Shown one piece after another: positions 8,063-15,182 of a stretch of 34,775 bases of DNA. Source of the stretch: a virus; the IMG/VR virus record IMGVR_UViG_3300042541_001668, positions 1-34,775 of that record. One strand, given 5' to 3'. How positions within the stretch are numbered: the stretch's first letter is position 1; the number at the start of each line of letters is the position of its first letter. A program made the translations under genes and the position numbers. Below the pieces are notes generated by a model that was given only the letters and a program-made list of their open reading frames with translations, did not search any database and was not told where the DNA came from.

Positions 8063-8277
8063 ACACACCGATCACTGATGCAGCTCTAGATAAGTGGGCA
8101 TGCGGAGGAACCTCCAGCGAAACGATCATTCCGGCAATGCGCCGCCTTGAACTCGACCGCGCCGCGCTGATGGACGCTTTGTGTGAAATCCACATCCTCT
8201 CCCATGATTACAGTGGAGAGGGATCCATTGCGCTGAAAGCCATTGAAGCCGCCCGCGCCAACTTTCCAAACGCATGA
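8059..8277 (+). CDS. Small 'TPxTDA' protein, 72 aa
   Basis: The start overlaps the previous stop (ATGA) and the stop overlaps the ParB-like start. The N-terminus MNTPITDAALDKW resembles the TPRTDA tag of other genes here, followed by helices (PAMRRLELDRAALMDALCEI). Function unknown. Confidence 0.7.
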   Translation: MNTPITDAALDKWACGGTSSETIIPAMRRLELDRAALMDALCEIHILSHDYSGEGSIALKAIEAARANFPNA

Positions 8278-9056
8278 AACACCACGAATACGCCAACCTG
8301 TTCCCGATGCTCCCAGACGCGGAGCTTCAGTCTCTTGCTGCCGACATTGCGGCTAACGGACTCGAGACTCCAATCACCACGCTGGACGATATGATCCTCG
8401 ATGGTCGCAACCGGCATCGCGCCTGCGAGATTGCCGGGGTCGATCCGACTTTTCAAGAATACCTCGGCGGCGACGCCCTGGGATTTGTAGTTTCCCACAA
8501 CTTGCACCGCCGCCACCTGACCAATGGACAACGGTCGATGATCGCGGCACGGCTGGCGGATTTGAAGGTAGGGAATCCAAACCTAATCGCACCAATTGGT
8601 GCGATTGTATCCGAAGGCAAGACCCGCGATGAGGCCGCCGCCCAAATGAAGATTGGCCGAAGCAGCTTGGACCGCGCCAAGAAAGTTCAGCGCGATGGCA
8701 TCCCTGAGTTGGTGCAAGCCGTCGATTCGGGCGAGATTTCCGTTAATGCCGCGTGGGGGGTTTCGAGTCTTCCCGCAGATGAGCAAGCCGCCGCCCTCGC
8801 CGATGGTGTTAAAGCGGTGAAAGCCAAGGGGAAGAAGGCCAGGGAAGCAGCAAAGAAGCCGGGACAGGGAAAGCCTCAAGCGCAACCTGAATCCAAACCT
8901 GCCCGCAAATCAGCGGTTCCCTCTAAGGAAGAAATTCTCAAAGACCAGCGGCGGGTGCTAGGCAACCTGAAGGCTGCATGGTCCGCAGCGCCAACCGCTA
9001 TTCGCGAGGAATTTCTTGCGTGGGTTGAGGCCACAAAGATTTCTACAAATGCGTGA
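8274..9056 (+). CDS. ParB-like nuclease-domain / partition-like DNA-binding protein
   Basis: The 260-residue product opens with a ParB/Srx-type N-terminal domain: a helix (DAELQSLAADIAANGL) followed by the signature ILDGRNRHRACEIAGV at residues ~41-56. A helix-turn-helix follows near residues 115-140 (TRDEAAAQMKIGRSSLDRAKK), then a Lys/Ala/Pro-rich linker and a short C-terminal helix pair. In the ParB superfamily this Arg/Gly box binds CTP or DNA. It could be a transcription regulator, a partition protein or a replication accessory. It lies in the early operon beside a second protein with a DGQHRI box. Confidence 0.85.
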   Translation: MKHHEYANLFPMLPDAELQSLAADIAANGLETPITTLDDMILDGRNRHRACEIAGVDPTFQEYLGGDALGFVVSHNLHRRHLTNGQRSMIAARLADLKVGNPNLIAPIGAIVSEGKTRDEAAAQMKIGRSSLDRAKKVQRDGIPELVQAVDSGEISVNAAWGVSSLPADEQAAALADGVKAVKAKGKKAREAAKKPGQGKPQAQPESKPARKSAVPSKEEILKDQRRVLGNLKAAWSAAPTAIREEFLAWVEATKISTNA

Positions 9057-9084
9057 TTTTAGAAGCACTACACCAAATAACAAA

Positions 9085-9858
9085 ATGAAACGAGACACAA
9101 GAAGCCTGTTTAAGATCGAATGGAAAACACCGCAGCAACTGGTGGTGAAAATTACTCCTGAGGACGCCGAGAAGATTCTGGCAAACTACAACCACGGAAA
9201 CCGCCTATTGCGGGGCGGTGGCGCGAGATACATCGCGCTTCAAATCCGGGCCGGGGAATGGGTCGAGGATCACCCGCAGCCCATTTGCTTTTCTAAGCAA
9301 GGGGTGCTTCTTGATGGGCAACATCGGATTGCAGGGATCGCGATGGCAAAAGAAGAGGTTTGGGCATCCGTCCGGTTTGGGGTTGATCCAAGTGTTATGA
9401 AGTATTTAGACACTGGAATCACCAGGTCGTTATGCGACCGTGTTCAATTTGTTCAAAACACTAACGTTAACAAGAATATCGCGTCCATGGTGTCGAAGCG
9501 GTATCAAATGACGGTCAAGGGTAAGCCTAGCCCTGAATCAGCTCTTTTCATCTATTACGAGATGGAAGATTCTTATCGGACTATTGCAGAGCTTAGAAAA
9601 ACAAACCGGTTCCTTGCGACCTCAATTGTCGCCCTTGCCTTCGCGGACTACCATAGCCGTTACGGTCAAGAGGCGCTGGAAATGTATTGTGAGCTTTTCA
9701 AAATCTCTACTACTTGCCAGCCCATTCAGGCGCTAAAGAACTACCTGACTACAACGAAGATGGTAGGCACAACCCAGTATCCATACATCGTTTCCGCTTG
9801 CCTTGCCAACCATGAGGGCCGCGAAGTCAAAGTTCTCCGGGCTGCGTCTTGGCGTTGA
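9085..9858 (+). CDS. DGQHR-box protein (ParB/Srx-like fold)
   Basis: The start is set at 9085 behind an AT/AC-rich leader; an in-frame ATG at 9049 overlapping the previous stop is also possible. Residues ~72-85 read GVLLDGQHRIAGIA, the equivalent of the ParB Arg/Gly box, and helical regions follow to residue 257. Proteins with this box are common in phages and mobile elements, mostly uncharacterised. DNA from here to about 9850 is a little richer in A and T than its neighbours. Confidence 0.75.
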   Translation: MKRDTRSLFKIEWKTPQQLVVKITPEDAEKILANYNHGNRLLRGGGARYIALQIRAGEWVEDHPQPICFSKQGVLLDGQHRIAGIAMAKEEVWASVRFGVDPSVMKYLDTGITRSLCDRVQFVQNTNVNKNIASMVSKRYQMTVKGKPSPESALFIYYEMEDSYRTIAELRKTNRFLATSIVALAFADYHSRYGQEALEMYCELFKISTTCQPIQALKNYLTTTKMVGTTQYPYIVSACLANHEGREVKVLRAASWR

Positions 9859-9881
9859 TTTCGAGTATTACGAAAAGCCAA

Positions 9882-10127
9882 ATGAACCTAACCATAACCA
9901 ACCCGCCAGTCGTCGAAACCGATCCGCTGGTAATTATCCGAACCTCGCTGCCAACCGACGCCAAATATGACTCGGAGACGAAGCGTTACAACGGCAAGCT
10001 TGCCCGCGTAAACATCCGCAACGGCTACGATCTCGCGCTGATCAAGATGTTGCGCTACGGAATCGACTACTTTGCGCCCGCCAATGGCGACGGAATCCTT
10101 GTTAACCCTGACCTACTCAAACGATGA
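9882..10127 (+). CDS. Hypothetical phage protein, 81 aa
   Basis: The start at 9882 (MNLTITNPPVVETD) is preferred over an upstream in-frame start that overlaps the 9085 gene. The product looks like a small alpha/beta domain (ARVNIRNGYDLALIKMLRYG). Its stop overlaps the next start (ATGA). Function unknown. Confidence 0.7.
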   Translation: MNLTITNPPVVETDPLVIIRTSLPTDAKYDSETKRYNGKLARVNIRNGYDLALIKMLRYGIDYFAPANGDGILVNPDLLKR

Positions 10128-10282
10128 AGACTAAAAAGAAATACCCGAACAACGGTCCGTCATTACAAGCCCAGAAATGGATGGAGCGTCCACGCTTTTA
10201 CCGCGCCGAACTGTTGGCTTATTTTAAGTCGGCCACCCATGTCACCCGCCCTGAAACCCGCGCAATCCTTGATTTGCCATGA
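10124..10282 (+). CDS. Small basic protein, 52 aa
   Basis: The frame starts MKTKKKYPNNGPSLQ and ends in PETRAILDLP. It is lysine- and arginine-rich with a helix around ERPRFYRAELLAYF. ATGA overlaps link it to both neighbours, which is the best evidence that it is translated. Function unknown, perhaps nucleic-acid binding. Confidence 0.65.
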   Translation: MKTKKKYPNNGPSLQAQKWMERPRFYRAELLAYFKSATHVTRPETRAILDLP

Positions 10283-10509
10283 CCTACCAAGAAGCCGCCA
10301 CACACCTGCTGGCATCCGCAACCTACCGCATGACCATGCCCGAGCGATCCGCCTGCGAGGCGATCCAAGCTGGTAACAACGACGACGAAAGCTGCCGCGT
10401 GATGCGCCAACTCATGACTGAGTTCGCTAAAGAGCTTGCCACGGCCCGACCAATCGAGCCGGTCGCGCCAATCGAAACCACTGACCAGGAGGGTGCTGCA
10501 TTGCTATGA
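10279..10509 (+). CDS. Hypothetical phage protein, 76 aa
   Basis: A helical N-terminal part (YQEAATHLLASATYRM, ACEAIQAGNNDDESCRVM) is followed by a Pro/Glu-rich flexible tail (PIEPVAPIETTDQE). It overlaps both neighbours by ATGA in the rightward early operon. No family is recognised. Confidence 0.7.
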   Translation: MTYQEAATHLLASATYRMTMPERSACEAIQAGNNDDESCRVMRQLMTEFAKELATARPIEPVAPIETTDQEGAALL

Positions 10510-10670
10510 CCTCCGACGCAACCAGAACCGCCAGTGCCATCGCCCTTGTGCTTTGCGTCGTTACTTTCGTGATCCTGCTCGCCACCGGATGCCGGGATTT
10601 CGAGGGCTACGTTGCCGTTTGCCTCCTTGCCGTAATGGCAATCTTCGTCGGATCAACCTCCGATGCGTAA
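10506..10670 (+). CDS. Small two-TM membrane protein, 54 aa
   Basis: The ATG overlaps the previous stop (ATGA). Two hydrophobic stretches, IALVLCVVTFVILLATG and YVAVCLLAVMAIFVG, are separated by a short polar turn (CRDFEG), giving a helical hairpin in the membrane. Its position in the early operon rather than beside the endolysin argues against a holin. Superinfection exclusion or host membrane modification are guesses. Confidence 0.65.
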   Translation: MTSDATRTASAIALVLCVVTFVILLATGCRDFEGYVAVCLLAVMAIFVGSTSDA

Positions 10671-10771
10671 CTTTCCTATGTGGGAAACCGGGCGGCATGT
10701 GCCACGTCGTTTTTCATCCGTTGAGGGTGGGATTGCTTACGACAGCCCGGAAACTTTCAACCGACCAAACT

Positions 10772-11029
10772 ATGAAAGCAAAACCAAAAAGCCAGTGCCA
10801 GCGATTGCTGGCTTACCTCAAGAAGAACCGCAAAGGGATCACCACGATGGAGGCTTTCGAGCATCTCCGCATTACGTGCGTGCATAAGCGCATCAGCGAG
10901 CTAGAGGAAGTTGGCCGATGGGATTATACCAGCGTCGTGCCACAGTGGATTCAAGCCCATTTTATCACCCGCACCAAGGAGCGCACCGCTTCCGGCTCCA
11001 TCGTCACCAGATACAAACTCACCCGCTAA
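10772..11029 (+). CDS. Winged-helix DNA-binding protein, 85 aa
   Basis: The start at 10772 follows CAACCGACCAAACT. Residues ~8-45 form a helix-turn-helix (QRLLAYLKKNRKGITTMEAFEHLRI then KRISELEEVG), and the C-terminus (TASGSIVTRYKLTR) makes the wing hairpin. Small proteins with this 'GITTMEAF' pattern are frequent in phage early regions. It may regulate the early operon. A hairpin follows nine bases after its stop. Confidence 0.75.
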   Translation: MKAKPKSQCQRLLAYLKKNRKGITTMEAFEHLRITCVHKRISELEEVGRWDYTSVVPQWIQAHFITRTKERTASGSIVTRYKLTR

Positions 11030-11037
11030 TTTCCAGC

Positions 11038-11081
11038 GCCCTTGATGCCGTCCCTTGTGGGAGACAGCACGGCACAAGGGC
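11038..11081 (+). terminator. Hairpin after the winged-helix gene (partial terminator or leader structure)
   Basis: An interrupted stem pairs GCCCTTG with CAAGGGC and, inside, GCCGT with ACGGC around a 17-nt loop. It is followed by AACCTTTTCT, a weak T-rich stretch, and then the next ATG at 11098. It may attenuate transcription within the operon. Confidence 0.5.
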
Positions 11082-11097
11082 AACCTTTTCTGATACC

Positions 11098-11376
11098 ATG
11101 ACAACCAACACACGAGAACTACTCGCCGCAAACGAAGCTTTGCGCGCCGAATATCCAACCGCTTGCATCGTTGATGCCGCGATGGATTGCAAAGGATTCA
11201 AGCTGACCGTCATCCCGGCCAGCATTTATAAAGATAGCGAGGTCGGCAGAGGCGCAACCGTCGAGGATGCAATGGCTGACCTCCGCGCCAAGTTTATCGC
11301 GAACGATCCCGTCGCAAAGATCCGCAAGCAGGCCGAGGCGCTAGGCTACGGGCTTTTGAAGCTCCCTCAAGACTAA
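11098..11376 (+). CDS. Hypothetical phage protein, 92 aa
   Basis: The start at 11098 lies just past a hairpin; an upstream in-frame start would cover that hairpin and the winged-helix gene. The product is helix, strands, helix (LLAANEALRAEYPTA, DCKGFKLTVIPASIY, GATVEDAMADLRAKF), a compact alpha/beta domain without catalytic motif that I can name. Confidence 0.65.
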   Translation: MTTNTRELLAANEALRAEYPTACIVDAAMDCKGFKLTVIPASIYKDSEVGRGATVEDAMADLRAKFIANDPVAKIRKQAEALGYGLLKLPQD

Positions 11377-11388
11377 CAAACGAACAAA

Positions 11389-11787
11389 ATGAAATCAGAA
11401 ACATTTGATGGCAAAGTCGGCCAGATGAAAACCAAATCGAACTGGCTCGCGTCCGAGGACTTCCTTGGGATTGGCGATGTCACGCTTACGATTGAAGCGA
11501 TCAAGAAACACACCGACGTTCCGATGGACGCTGGCCGCGTCGAGAAAGAACTGTTCGCGGTCCATTTCGCCGGATCTCCAAAGGGGATGATCCTCAACGC
11601 CACGAATCGCAAGTCACTCTCGGCATCATTCGGGGCCGATACGAAGAGGTGGATCGGGCAGAAAGTGACGCTCTACGTTGCTGATGGGATCAGGAAGCCC
11701 GGTGGCAAATCCGGCGAGACGACAACCGGACTGCGCATTCGTCCGATTGTCGCCAACAACCCGCTCTTGAATGGAGGTGGCGCATGA
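11389..11787 (+). CDS. Conserved phage protein of the recombination/replication block, 132 aa
   Basis: The pattern WLASEDFLGIGDVTLTIEAI, KGMILNATNRKSLSASFG, then TKRWIGQKVTLYVADG is one I know from a phage family encoded next to RecE/Cas4-type nucleases. It looks like an OB-fold-like beta domain and may bind single-stranded DNA, although no activity is established to my knowledge. GGAGG near its end serves the next gene, whose start overlaps by ATGA. Confidence 0.7.
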   Translation: MKSETFDGKVGQMKTKSNWLASEDFLGIGDVTLTIEAIKKHTDVPMDAGRVEKELFAVHFAGSPKGMILNATNRKSLSASFGADTKRWIGQKVTLYVADGIRKPGGKSGETTTGLRIRPIVANNPLLNGGGA

Positions 11788-12029
11788 GCGAGGCAAACGA
11801 CGGAGAACCGGCATTCCCAGTGCCCGTGGGTGAACGCGAATTCTGGGATCGCGAGGAAAACGGAAGCCCAAACGGGATCACGATTCGCGACTACTTCGCG
11901 GCGGCGGCTTTGCAGGGACAGCTTTCCTGCGCTCAAATAATCGAGGGGTCAGTAACTGGAAACGAAGTTGCATCATCTTGCTATGAATGGGCTGACCTGA
12001 TGCTCGCCGCGAGAAAGGAGGTCGCATGA
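11784..12029 (+). CDS. Small conserved phage protein, 81 aa
   Basis: A good ribosome site (GGAGG, 7 nt before ATG) lies in the upstream gene. The motif PNGITIRDYFAAAALQG followed by a C-terminal helix (ADLMLAARKE) recurs in many phage small proteins of unknown function. It overlaps the nuclease gene by ATGA, so stoichiometric expression with the nuclease is likely. Confidence 0.7.
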   Translation: MSEANDGEPAFPVPVGEREFWDREENGSPNGITIRDYFAAAALQGQLSCAQIIEGSVTGNEVASSCYEWADLMLAARKEVA

Positions 12030-12880
12030 CCTGGCCCGCAATCGGAATCCACCGTGACATCAACCCGACCGACTATTTCGCGCTGACCCACCTCGACGGC
12101 GCGGTCGTCCGGTCCAATTCGACACTGAAAGCATTCGACCAAGACCCGGCGCTTTTCCATGCCGGCCACCGGAAAACGCCGACTAAGGCGATGACAGCCG
12201 GGAGCCTGTTTGACTGCCTGCTGACCAGTCCCGCCCGGTTTGGCGACGAGTTCATTGTTTCGCCCTTCGACGAGTTTCGAAGCTCAGAATCCAAACAGTG
12301 GCGCGACGAGCAGACGAAGACCGTCATCAAGCAAGCCGACCTCGACCTAGCGGTTGAGTCGATCAAGGCGATTCAATCCGACCCCCGATGGCTGGCGATC
12401 ACGACCGGCGATTGCGGATTTCAGGTTGCGATGCGGGCCGACATCGACGGCAAGCCATTTAAGGCGTTGATGGACGTTCTACCGGACAAGGACGGCGCAT
12501 TCGGTGACGCCATTGTTGACGTAAAGCGATTCGGCAGCATGGACACACTCAAGGAGGTGTTGCGGAACTGCGAAAAGTTCCAATACAACTATCAAGGCGG
12601 GCTTTATCGGGGTATGGCGCGACTGCTTGGCGAAAAGCGGAATCGCTATTTGCTCTACATCGTGCCGACCAATCCGCCGATCACACCCTGTTTGATCGAA
12701 CTTGGCGAGAACATGCTAGCAACCGGCGCACATGCCATCTTGCGGATGAGTCAGCGGATGGCGGAATGCGAGGAAACCGGAATCTGGCCGGGGCGATTCG
12801 ATGGCATCAAGCGCGTTGACCAGGCGGAAGAGGGATGGGGATGGAAAGAAGTCGAAACCGAATTGGAGGAAGCACAATGA
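12026..12880 (+). CDS. PD-(D/E)XK nuclease (RecE/Cas4-like, exodeoxyribonuclease 8 type)
   Basis: The 284-residue product shows the AddB/RecE/Cas4 layout: an N-terminal motif around TAGSLFDCLLTSP (residues 58-69), the acid KALMDVLPD (D150), the catalytic pair IVDVKRF (D165, K167), and the QxxxY motif QGGLY (Q190-Y194). Such enzymes resect double-stranded ends to give 3' single strands for annealing or recombination. A strong GGAGG lies 5 nt before the ATG. No RecT-like annealase is recognisable in the window, so a partner may be one of the unknown neighbours. Confidence 0.85.
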   Translation: MTWPAIGIHRDINPTDYFALTHLDGAVVRSNSTLKAFDQDPALFHAGHRKTPTKAMTAGSLFDCLLTSPARFGDEFIVSPFDEFRSSESKQWRDEQTKTVIKQADLDLAVESIKAIQSDPRWLAITTGDCGFQVAMRADIDGKPFKALMDVLPDKDGAFGDAIVDVKRFGSMDTLKEVLRNCEKFQYNYQGGLYRGMARLLGEKRNRYLLYIVPTNPPITPCLIELGENMLATGAHAILRMSQRMAECEETGIWPGRFDGIKRVDQAEEGWGWKEVETELEEAQ

Positions 12881-13104
12881 GTGACCAAGAAACATACTTC
12901 GACGGGCTAGTCGGCAAGCGCGTCATCGTCATTTGGCGCGATCAAAGCAGCGACTGGATCGCCTTTCGACTTCTTTGGGAGGACTGCGGCAACGTGAAAT
13001 TGCAAGGCGTGGCTTCACCGGATGGAAGCATGCACGACGGCAGCTGTGTGATTTGCCCAATTAGTTACATCCGGGACATCATCGAGTGGAAGGATGATTT
13101 ATGA
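12877..13104 (+). CDS. Hypothetical phage protein, 75 aa
   Basis: The ATG overlaps the nuclease stop and has GGAGG 7 nt upstream. The product is mostly strands with many acidic and aromatic residues (GKRVIVIWRDQSSDWIAF), ending IEWKDDL. It lies between two nucleases. No family is recognised. Confidence 0.7.
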   Translation: MSDQETYFDGLVGKRVIVIWRDQSSDWIAFRLLWEDCGNVKLQGVASPDGSMHDGSCVICPISYIRDIIEWKDDL

Positions 13105-13388
13105 CCCTCTGGGCTAAACGAACAGACGGCAACCACGCCGAGATCCGGCAAGCGATGCGAGATGCCGGGGCGGAAGTCGAAGACCTATCCGGCAGCGGTA
13201 AGGGGATGCCTGATACGCTCGTCTGGACTCCCCACACCGGGCTGATGCTGGTCGAGATCAAGATGCCGAAGGGGACACTCACGGCGCACCAGGTGCGATT
13301 CCATGCGAGGTTCCCAGTTCACATCGTGCGATCCGTGGATGATGCGATGCGGCTTATACAGCAGAGTTCTAACCACGAAACGACATGA
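13101..13388 (+). CDS. VRR-NUC domain nuclease, 95 aa
   Basis: A stand-alone VRR-NUC nuclease of usual phage length. Catalytic residues are D38 (GKGMPDTLVW), E52 and K54 (LMLVEIKMPKG), followed by the helix LTAHQVRFH. The family acts on branched DNA or makes nicks. Its last residues (QQSSNHETT) come from a DNA segment shared with two unrelated gene ends at 14.2 and 15.5 kb. A second, headless copy of its C-terminal half lies 503 bp downstream. Confidence 0.85.
   Translation: MTLWAKRTDGNHAEIRQAMRDAGAEVEDLSGSGKGMPDTLVWTPHTGLMLVEIKMPKGTLTAHQVRFHARFPVHIVRSVDDAMRLIQQSSNHETT
13233..13360 (+). repeat. Direct repeat copy 1 (C-terminal half of VRR-NUC gene)
   Basis: This 128-bp stretch of the intact VRR-NUC gene matches 13736-13863 with a constant offset of 503 bp. 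I count about 13 mismatches, nearly all in third codon positions, so both copies diverged while coding for protein. Confidence 0.9.
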
Positions 13389-13711
13389 AAACCGAAACCA
13401 AAGAACTAGCCGCCGAACTCCGCAGAATCGCGGAGGGAATCTTATTTGGTCGCCCTTACCTTGTTGCTAATCAAGCCGCCGACCGGCTGGAGGAGCTGGA
13501 GCGCGAGCTTGCCGCCGAGCGGGCGCTTGCGGACAGGCTGGCGGCATCCCTTGAAGACTGCCGCGATGACTCAGCTGAGTTGCTGTCGGAACATTCATGG
13601 TGGCAGGACGAGCCACGATGCGGGTATGCCGAGCGCTACAAAGAAAACGCTAAGAATATCACAAGAGCAGTCGAGACCCTCGCCGCATGGAAGGAGGCCC
13701 GACGAGTATGA
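13385..13711 (+). CDS. Coiled-coil protein, 108 aa
   Basis: The start overlaps the VRR-NUC stop (ATGA). A long charged helix runs through most of it (ADRLEELERELAAERALADR), with a Trp/Arg-rich turn (HSWWQDEPRCGY) and a C-terminal helix. Small coiled-coil proteins like this are typical of phage early regions. It separates the intact nuclease gene from its broken second copy. Function unknown. Confidence 0.7.
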   Translation: MKTETKELAAELRRIAEGILFGRPYLVANQAADRLEELERELAAERALADRLAASLEDCRDDSAELLSEHSWWQDEPRCGYAERYKENAKNITRAVETLAAWKEARRV

Positions 13712-13912
13712 CACCAACCCCAAGAACCGACGCCGCACACCGGCTTGCTGCTGGTTGAGATCAAGATGCCGAAGGGGACGCTTACGGCGCACCAAGTCCG
13801 ATTCCACGCGAGGTTCCCGGTTCACATTGTGCGATCCGTGGATGATGCGATGCAGCTTATAGAGAACGTCAAAGATCACGAATCGCCGAAGCACGGCGGC
13901 GATTCAAAGTAA
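13708..13912 (+). pseudogene. Chimeric remnant: TPRTDA start fused out of frame to a second VRR-NUC C-terminus
   Basis: ATG 13708 has GGAGG upstream and begins MTPTPRTDAAHRLAAG, then meets a stop at 13756-13758. From 13736 another frame encodes HTGLLLVEIKMPKG and continues to a TAA at 13910-13912 with the same sequence as the VRR-NUC C-terminal half, but it has no upstream start and lacks the catalytic Asp. The junction therefore joins the head of a TPRTDA gene to the tail of a foreign nuclease allele, and neither part can make a complete protein without frameshifting. Confidence 0.8.
13736..13863 (+). repeat. Direct repeat copy 2 (VRR-NUC remnant)
   Basis: Homologous to 13233-13360 at about 90 percent by eye. 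Protein changes are limited to Met to Leu, Arg to Gln and Gln to Glu. Similarity stops sharply on the left at the TPRTDA junction and on the right where copy 1 enters its CAGAGTTCTAACC tail. Confidence 0.9.
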
Positions 13913-13917
13913 AACGT

Positions 13918-13945
13918 AACCGGCGATTTCGTGCATCGCCTTGTT
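13918..13945 (+). other. Hairpin before the 13956 gene
   Basis: GGCGAT pairs with ATCGCC around a 7-nt loop, and an outer AAC pairs with GTT across a small bulge, followed by CG. A shorter version of the same order (TAACCGG, then CC, then TTGTTC) follows the 59-bp repeat at 14192-14207. It may be a terminator, an RNA processing site or a recombination hairpin. Confidence 0.5.
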
Positions 13946-13955
13946 CGACAATTTT

Positions 13956-14231
13956 ATGACTACCATCGAAAAGAAACTGATTGAAGCTGGAGTGAAAAAC
14001 CTCCGCGAATTTGGGTATCCTGACTGCAACGTTGAGAATATCCTGACGGATCAAATCTACGGTGCGTTCTTCAAGTCCATGCTCGAAGAAAATAAGGGGC
14101 GCGGCGTGGATCGGGAGATTGACGCGCTGCTCGCTCGTTTGTCGAACAGCCCGATCACCGGCGCAACGGCGTCCGGTGCATCCCAGAGTTCTAACCGGCC
14201 ACCTTGTTCTCTGAATTTCCGAAAGCCATGA
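13956..14231 (+). CDS. Small conserved phage protein with repeat-derived tail, 91 aa
   Basis: The start at 13956 gives MTTIEKKLIEAGVKNLREFG, then NILTDQIYGAFFKSMLEEN and REIDALLARL, an order I know from a family of phage early proteins of unknown function. Residues after ~62 (NSPITGATASGASQSSNRP) are encoded by the 59-bp repeat and look appended rather than native. A TTG at 13941 is a less likely start. The stop overlaps the next ATG (ATGA). Confidence 0.7.
   Translation: MTTIEKKLIEAGVKNLREFGYPDCNVENILTDQIYGAFFKSMLEENKGRGVDREIDALLARLSNSPITGATASGASQSSNRPPCSLNFRKP
14143..14201 (+). repeat. 59-bp gene-end direct repeat, copy A
   Basis: Matches 15451-15509 with three mismatches; the last 43 bp (14159-14201) are identical. 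It forms the 3' end of the 13956 gene. It can fold: ACCGG with CCGGT around CGC / GCG, or CCGGT with the downstream ACCGG. The core CAGAGTTCTAACC (14184-14196) also ends the VRR-NUC gene at 13362-13374. Confidence 0.95.
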
Positions 14232-14437
14232 AAGACAAAGATATAACCAATGCCGAAGCTCACGGCTTCGCGTCACTTAAATGGCACGCCGCCGAAAAAG
14301 GTGACATTGAAACCGCCCTTGAAATGCAGAAGGCGGAAACCGAATCGCTCTGCCGACTGGCGGGGATGATCGAGCAACCAGACCCAGAAGATCCAACTAA
14401 AGAAGCCGACTGGTGGAAACCTGAAACCGAACAATGA
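14228..14437 (+). CDS. Small acidic helical protein, 69 aa
   Basis: Starts at an ATG overlapping the previous stop and ends overlapping the next start. Two helices (AEAHGFASLKWHAAEKGD, ALEMQKAETESLCRLAGM) are followed by an acidic tail (QPDPEDPTKEADWW). No known family. DNA here is AT-richer than average for the window. Confidence 0.65.
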   Translation: MKDKDITNAEAHGFASLKWHAAEKGDIETALEMQKAETESLCRLAGMIEQPDPEDPTKEADWWKPETEQ

Positions 14438-14721
14438 AACCGACCAGAGAAAAGCCGATATTAAAAGAAACTTCGCCATGCTTGTATGCGTGCTCATGCG
14501 GCTGGAAGGGTCCCCGATATGCGACTTGGGTGAAGCGTGGGAGCCGCGACCTGCTTTTCTGCGGTGGATGCCGAGAATCATCAATGGACCGGAAAGCTTT
14601 CATCGAACACTGCGCCAGTGATTTGCAGAACGCAATAGGTGAGGCACGGGCGGACAGCGCCACCTCGCCAATAAGCTTACCCGCCGTTCCATCCGCCTAC
14701 TTGTTCGAATTCTTATCATGA
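14434..14721 (+). CDS. Small zinc-ribbon-like protein, 95 aa
   Basis: The N-terminal half carries two cysteine groups (CLYACSCGW and LLFCGGC) spaced as in a zinc ribbon. The C-terminal part after about residue 70 (DSATSPISLPAVPSAYLFEF) is low in charge and looks appended, ending close to the next start. It overlaps both neighbours by ATGA. Zinc binding is inferred from spacing; function unknown. Confidence 0.65.
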   Translation: MKPTREKPILKETSPCLYACSCGWKGPRYATWVKRGSRDLLFCGGCRESSMDRKAFIEHCASDLQNAIGEARADSATSPISLPAVPSAYLFEFLS

Positions 14722-14924
14722 ACCTACCAAGACACGACGACCTAGAAAATCCGCCCGATTTTTGCGAACTTCGGGACGATTACTGGCAGCTATGGGATCA
14801 ACTCAAAGCGGCGGAAATCAAGATGGCTAAAATCGCAGAATCTATCTCCCCGATGGAACATGGACATCCCGATAATCTTTTCTTGTCGAACGCCTCTGTG
14901 GAGGCACGCACCAAACCGCTATGA
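14718..14924 (+). CDS. Hypothetical phage protein, 68 aa
   Basis: A helical acidic product (DDYWQLWDQLKAAEIKMAKIAESI) coupled by ATGA overlaps on both sides. Its last codons contain a small inverted repeat GCCTC / GAGGC. No family recognised. Confidence 0.65.
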   Translation: MNLPRHDDLENPPDFCELRDDYWQLWDQLKAAEIKMAKIAESISPMEHGHPDNLFLSNASVEARTKPL

Positions 14925-15178
14925 ATACACCAACCAACTCCGAGGCGTTGCCTCTCACGAATTGTTCGGCTCTTGAGATTTGGGTAAATAATCCCAACTC
15001 ATGCCTTGGGTGGGCACGCCACTCTGGACCGTTCACCAGCCGCGCCAAGACAGAAAAACGCGTGCGGGACATCAAGCTATTTGATGCCGTCAAAGGATGC
15101 CGCTTTCAAATCCGTTCTCTGCCGAACGACCCTGCTCTGGCACAGCCGGAAAACCACAATAAACCCTCGAGCACCTGA
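14921..15178 (+). CDS. Hypothetical phage protein, 85 aa
   Basis: Begins MNTPTNSEALPL, a loose relative of the TPRTDA tag, and has a compact alpha/beta middle (KRVRDIKLFDAVKGCRFQI). The early part holds a second GAGGC / GCCTC repeat that can also pair with the one before its start (AACGCCTC with GAGGCGTT). Function unknown. Confidence 0.65.
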   Translation: MNTPTNSEALPLTNCSALEIWVNNPNSCLGWARHSGPFTSRAKTEKRVRDIKLFDAVKGCRFQIRSLPNDPALAQPENHNKPSST

Positions 15179-15182
15179 AAAT

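Noticed and set aside
10506-10670. Second holin
   Set aside because: It has two membrane helices, but sits in the early operon far from the endolysin; left as an unknown membrane protein.
10663-10887. 74-codon frame starting at the end of the two-TM gene
   Set aside because: It runs 116 bp into the winged-helix gene, and its second half is a shadow of that gene. The first 100 bp could be a leader. A real protein is not excluded but unsupported.
13918-14207. Classical integron attC sites
   Set aside because: AAC and GTT triplets flank hairpins, but the R and L boxes and the 5-nt spacers of known attC are missing, and no integron integrase is in the window. Kept only as a hypothesis to test.
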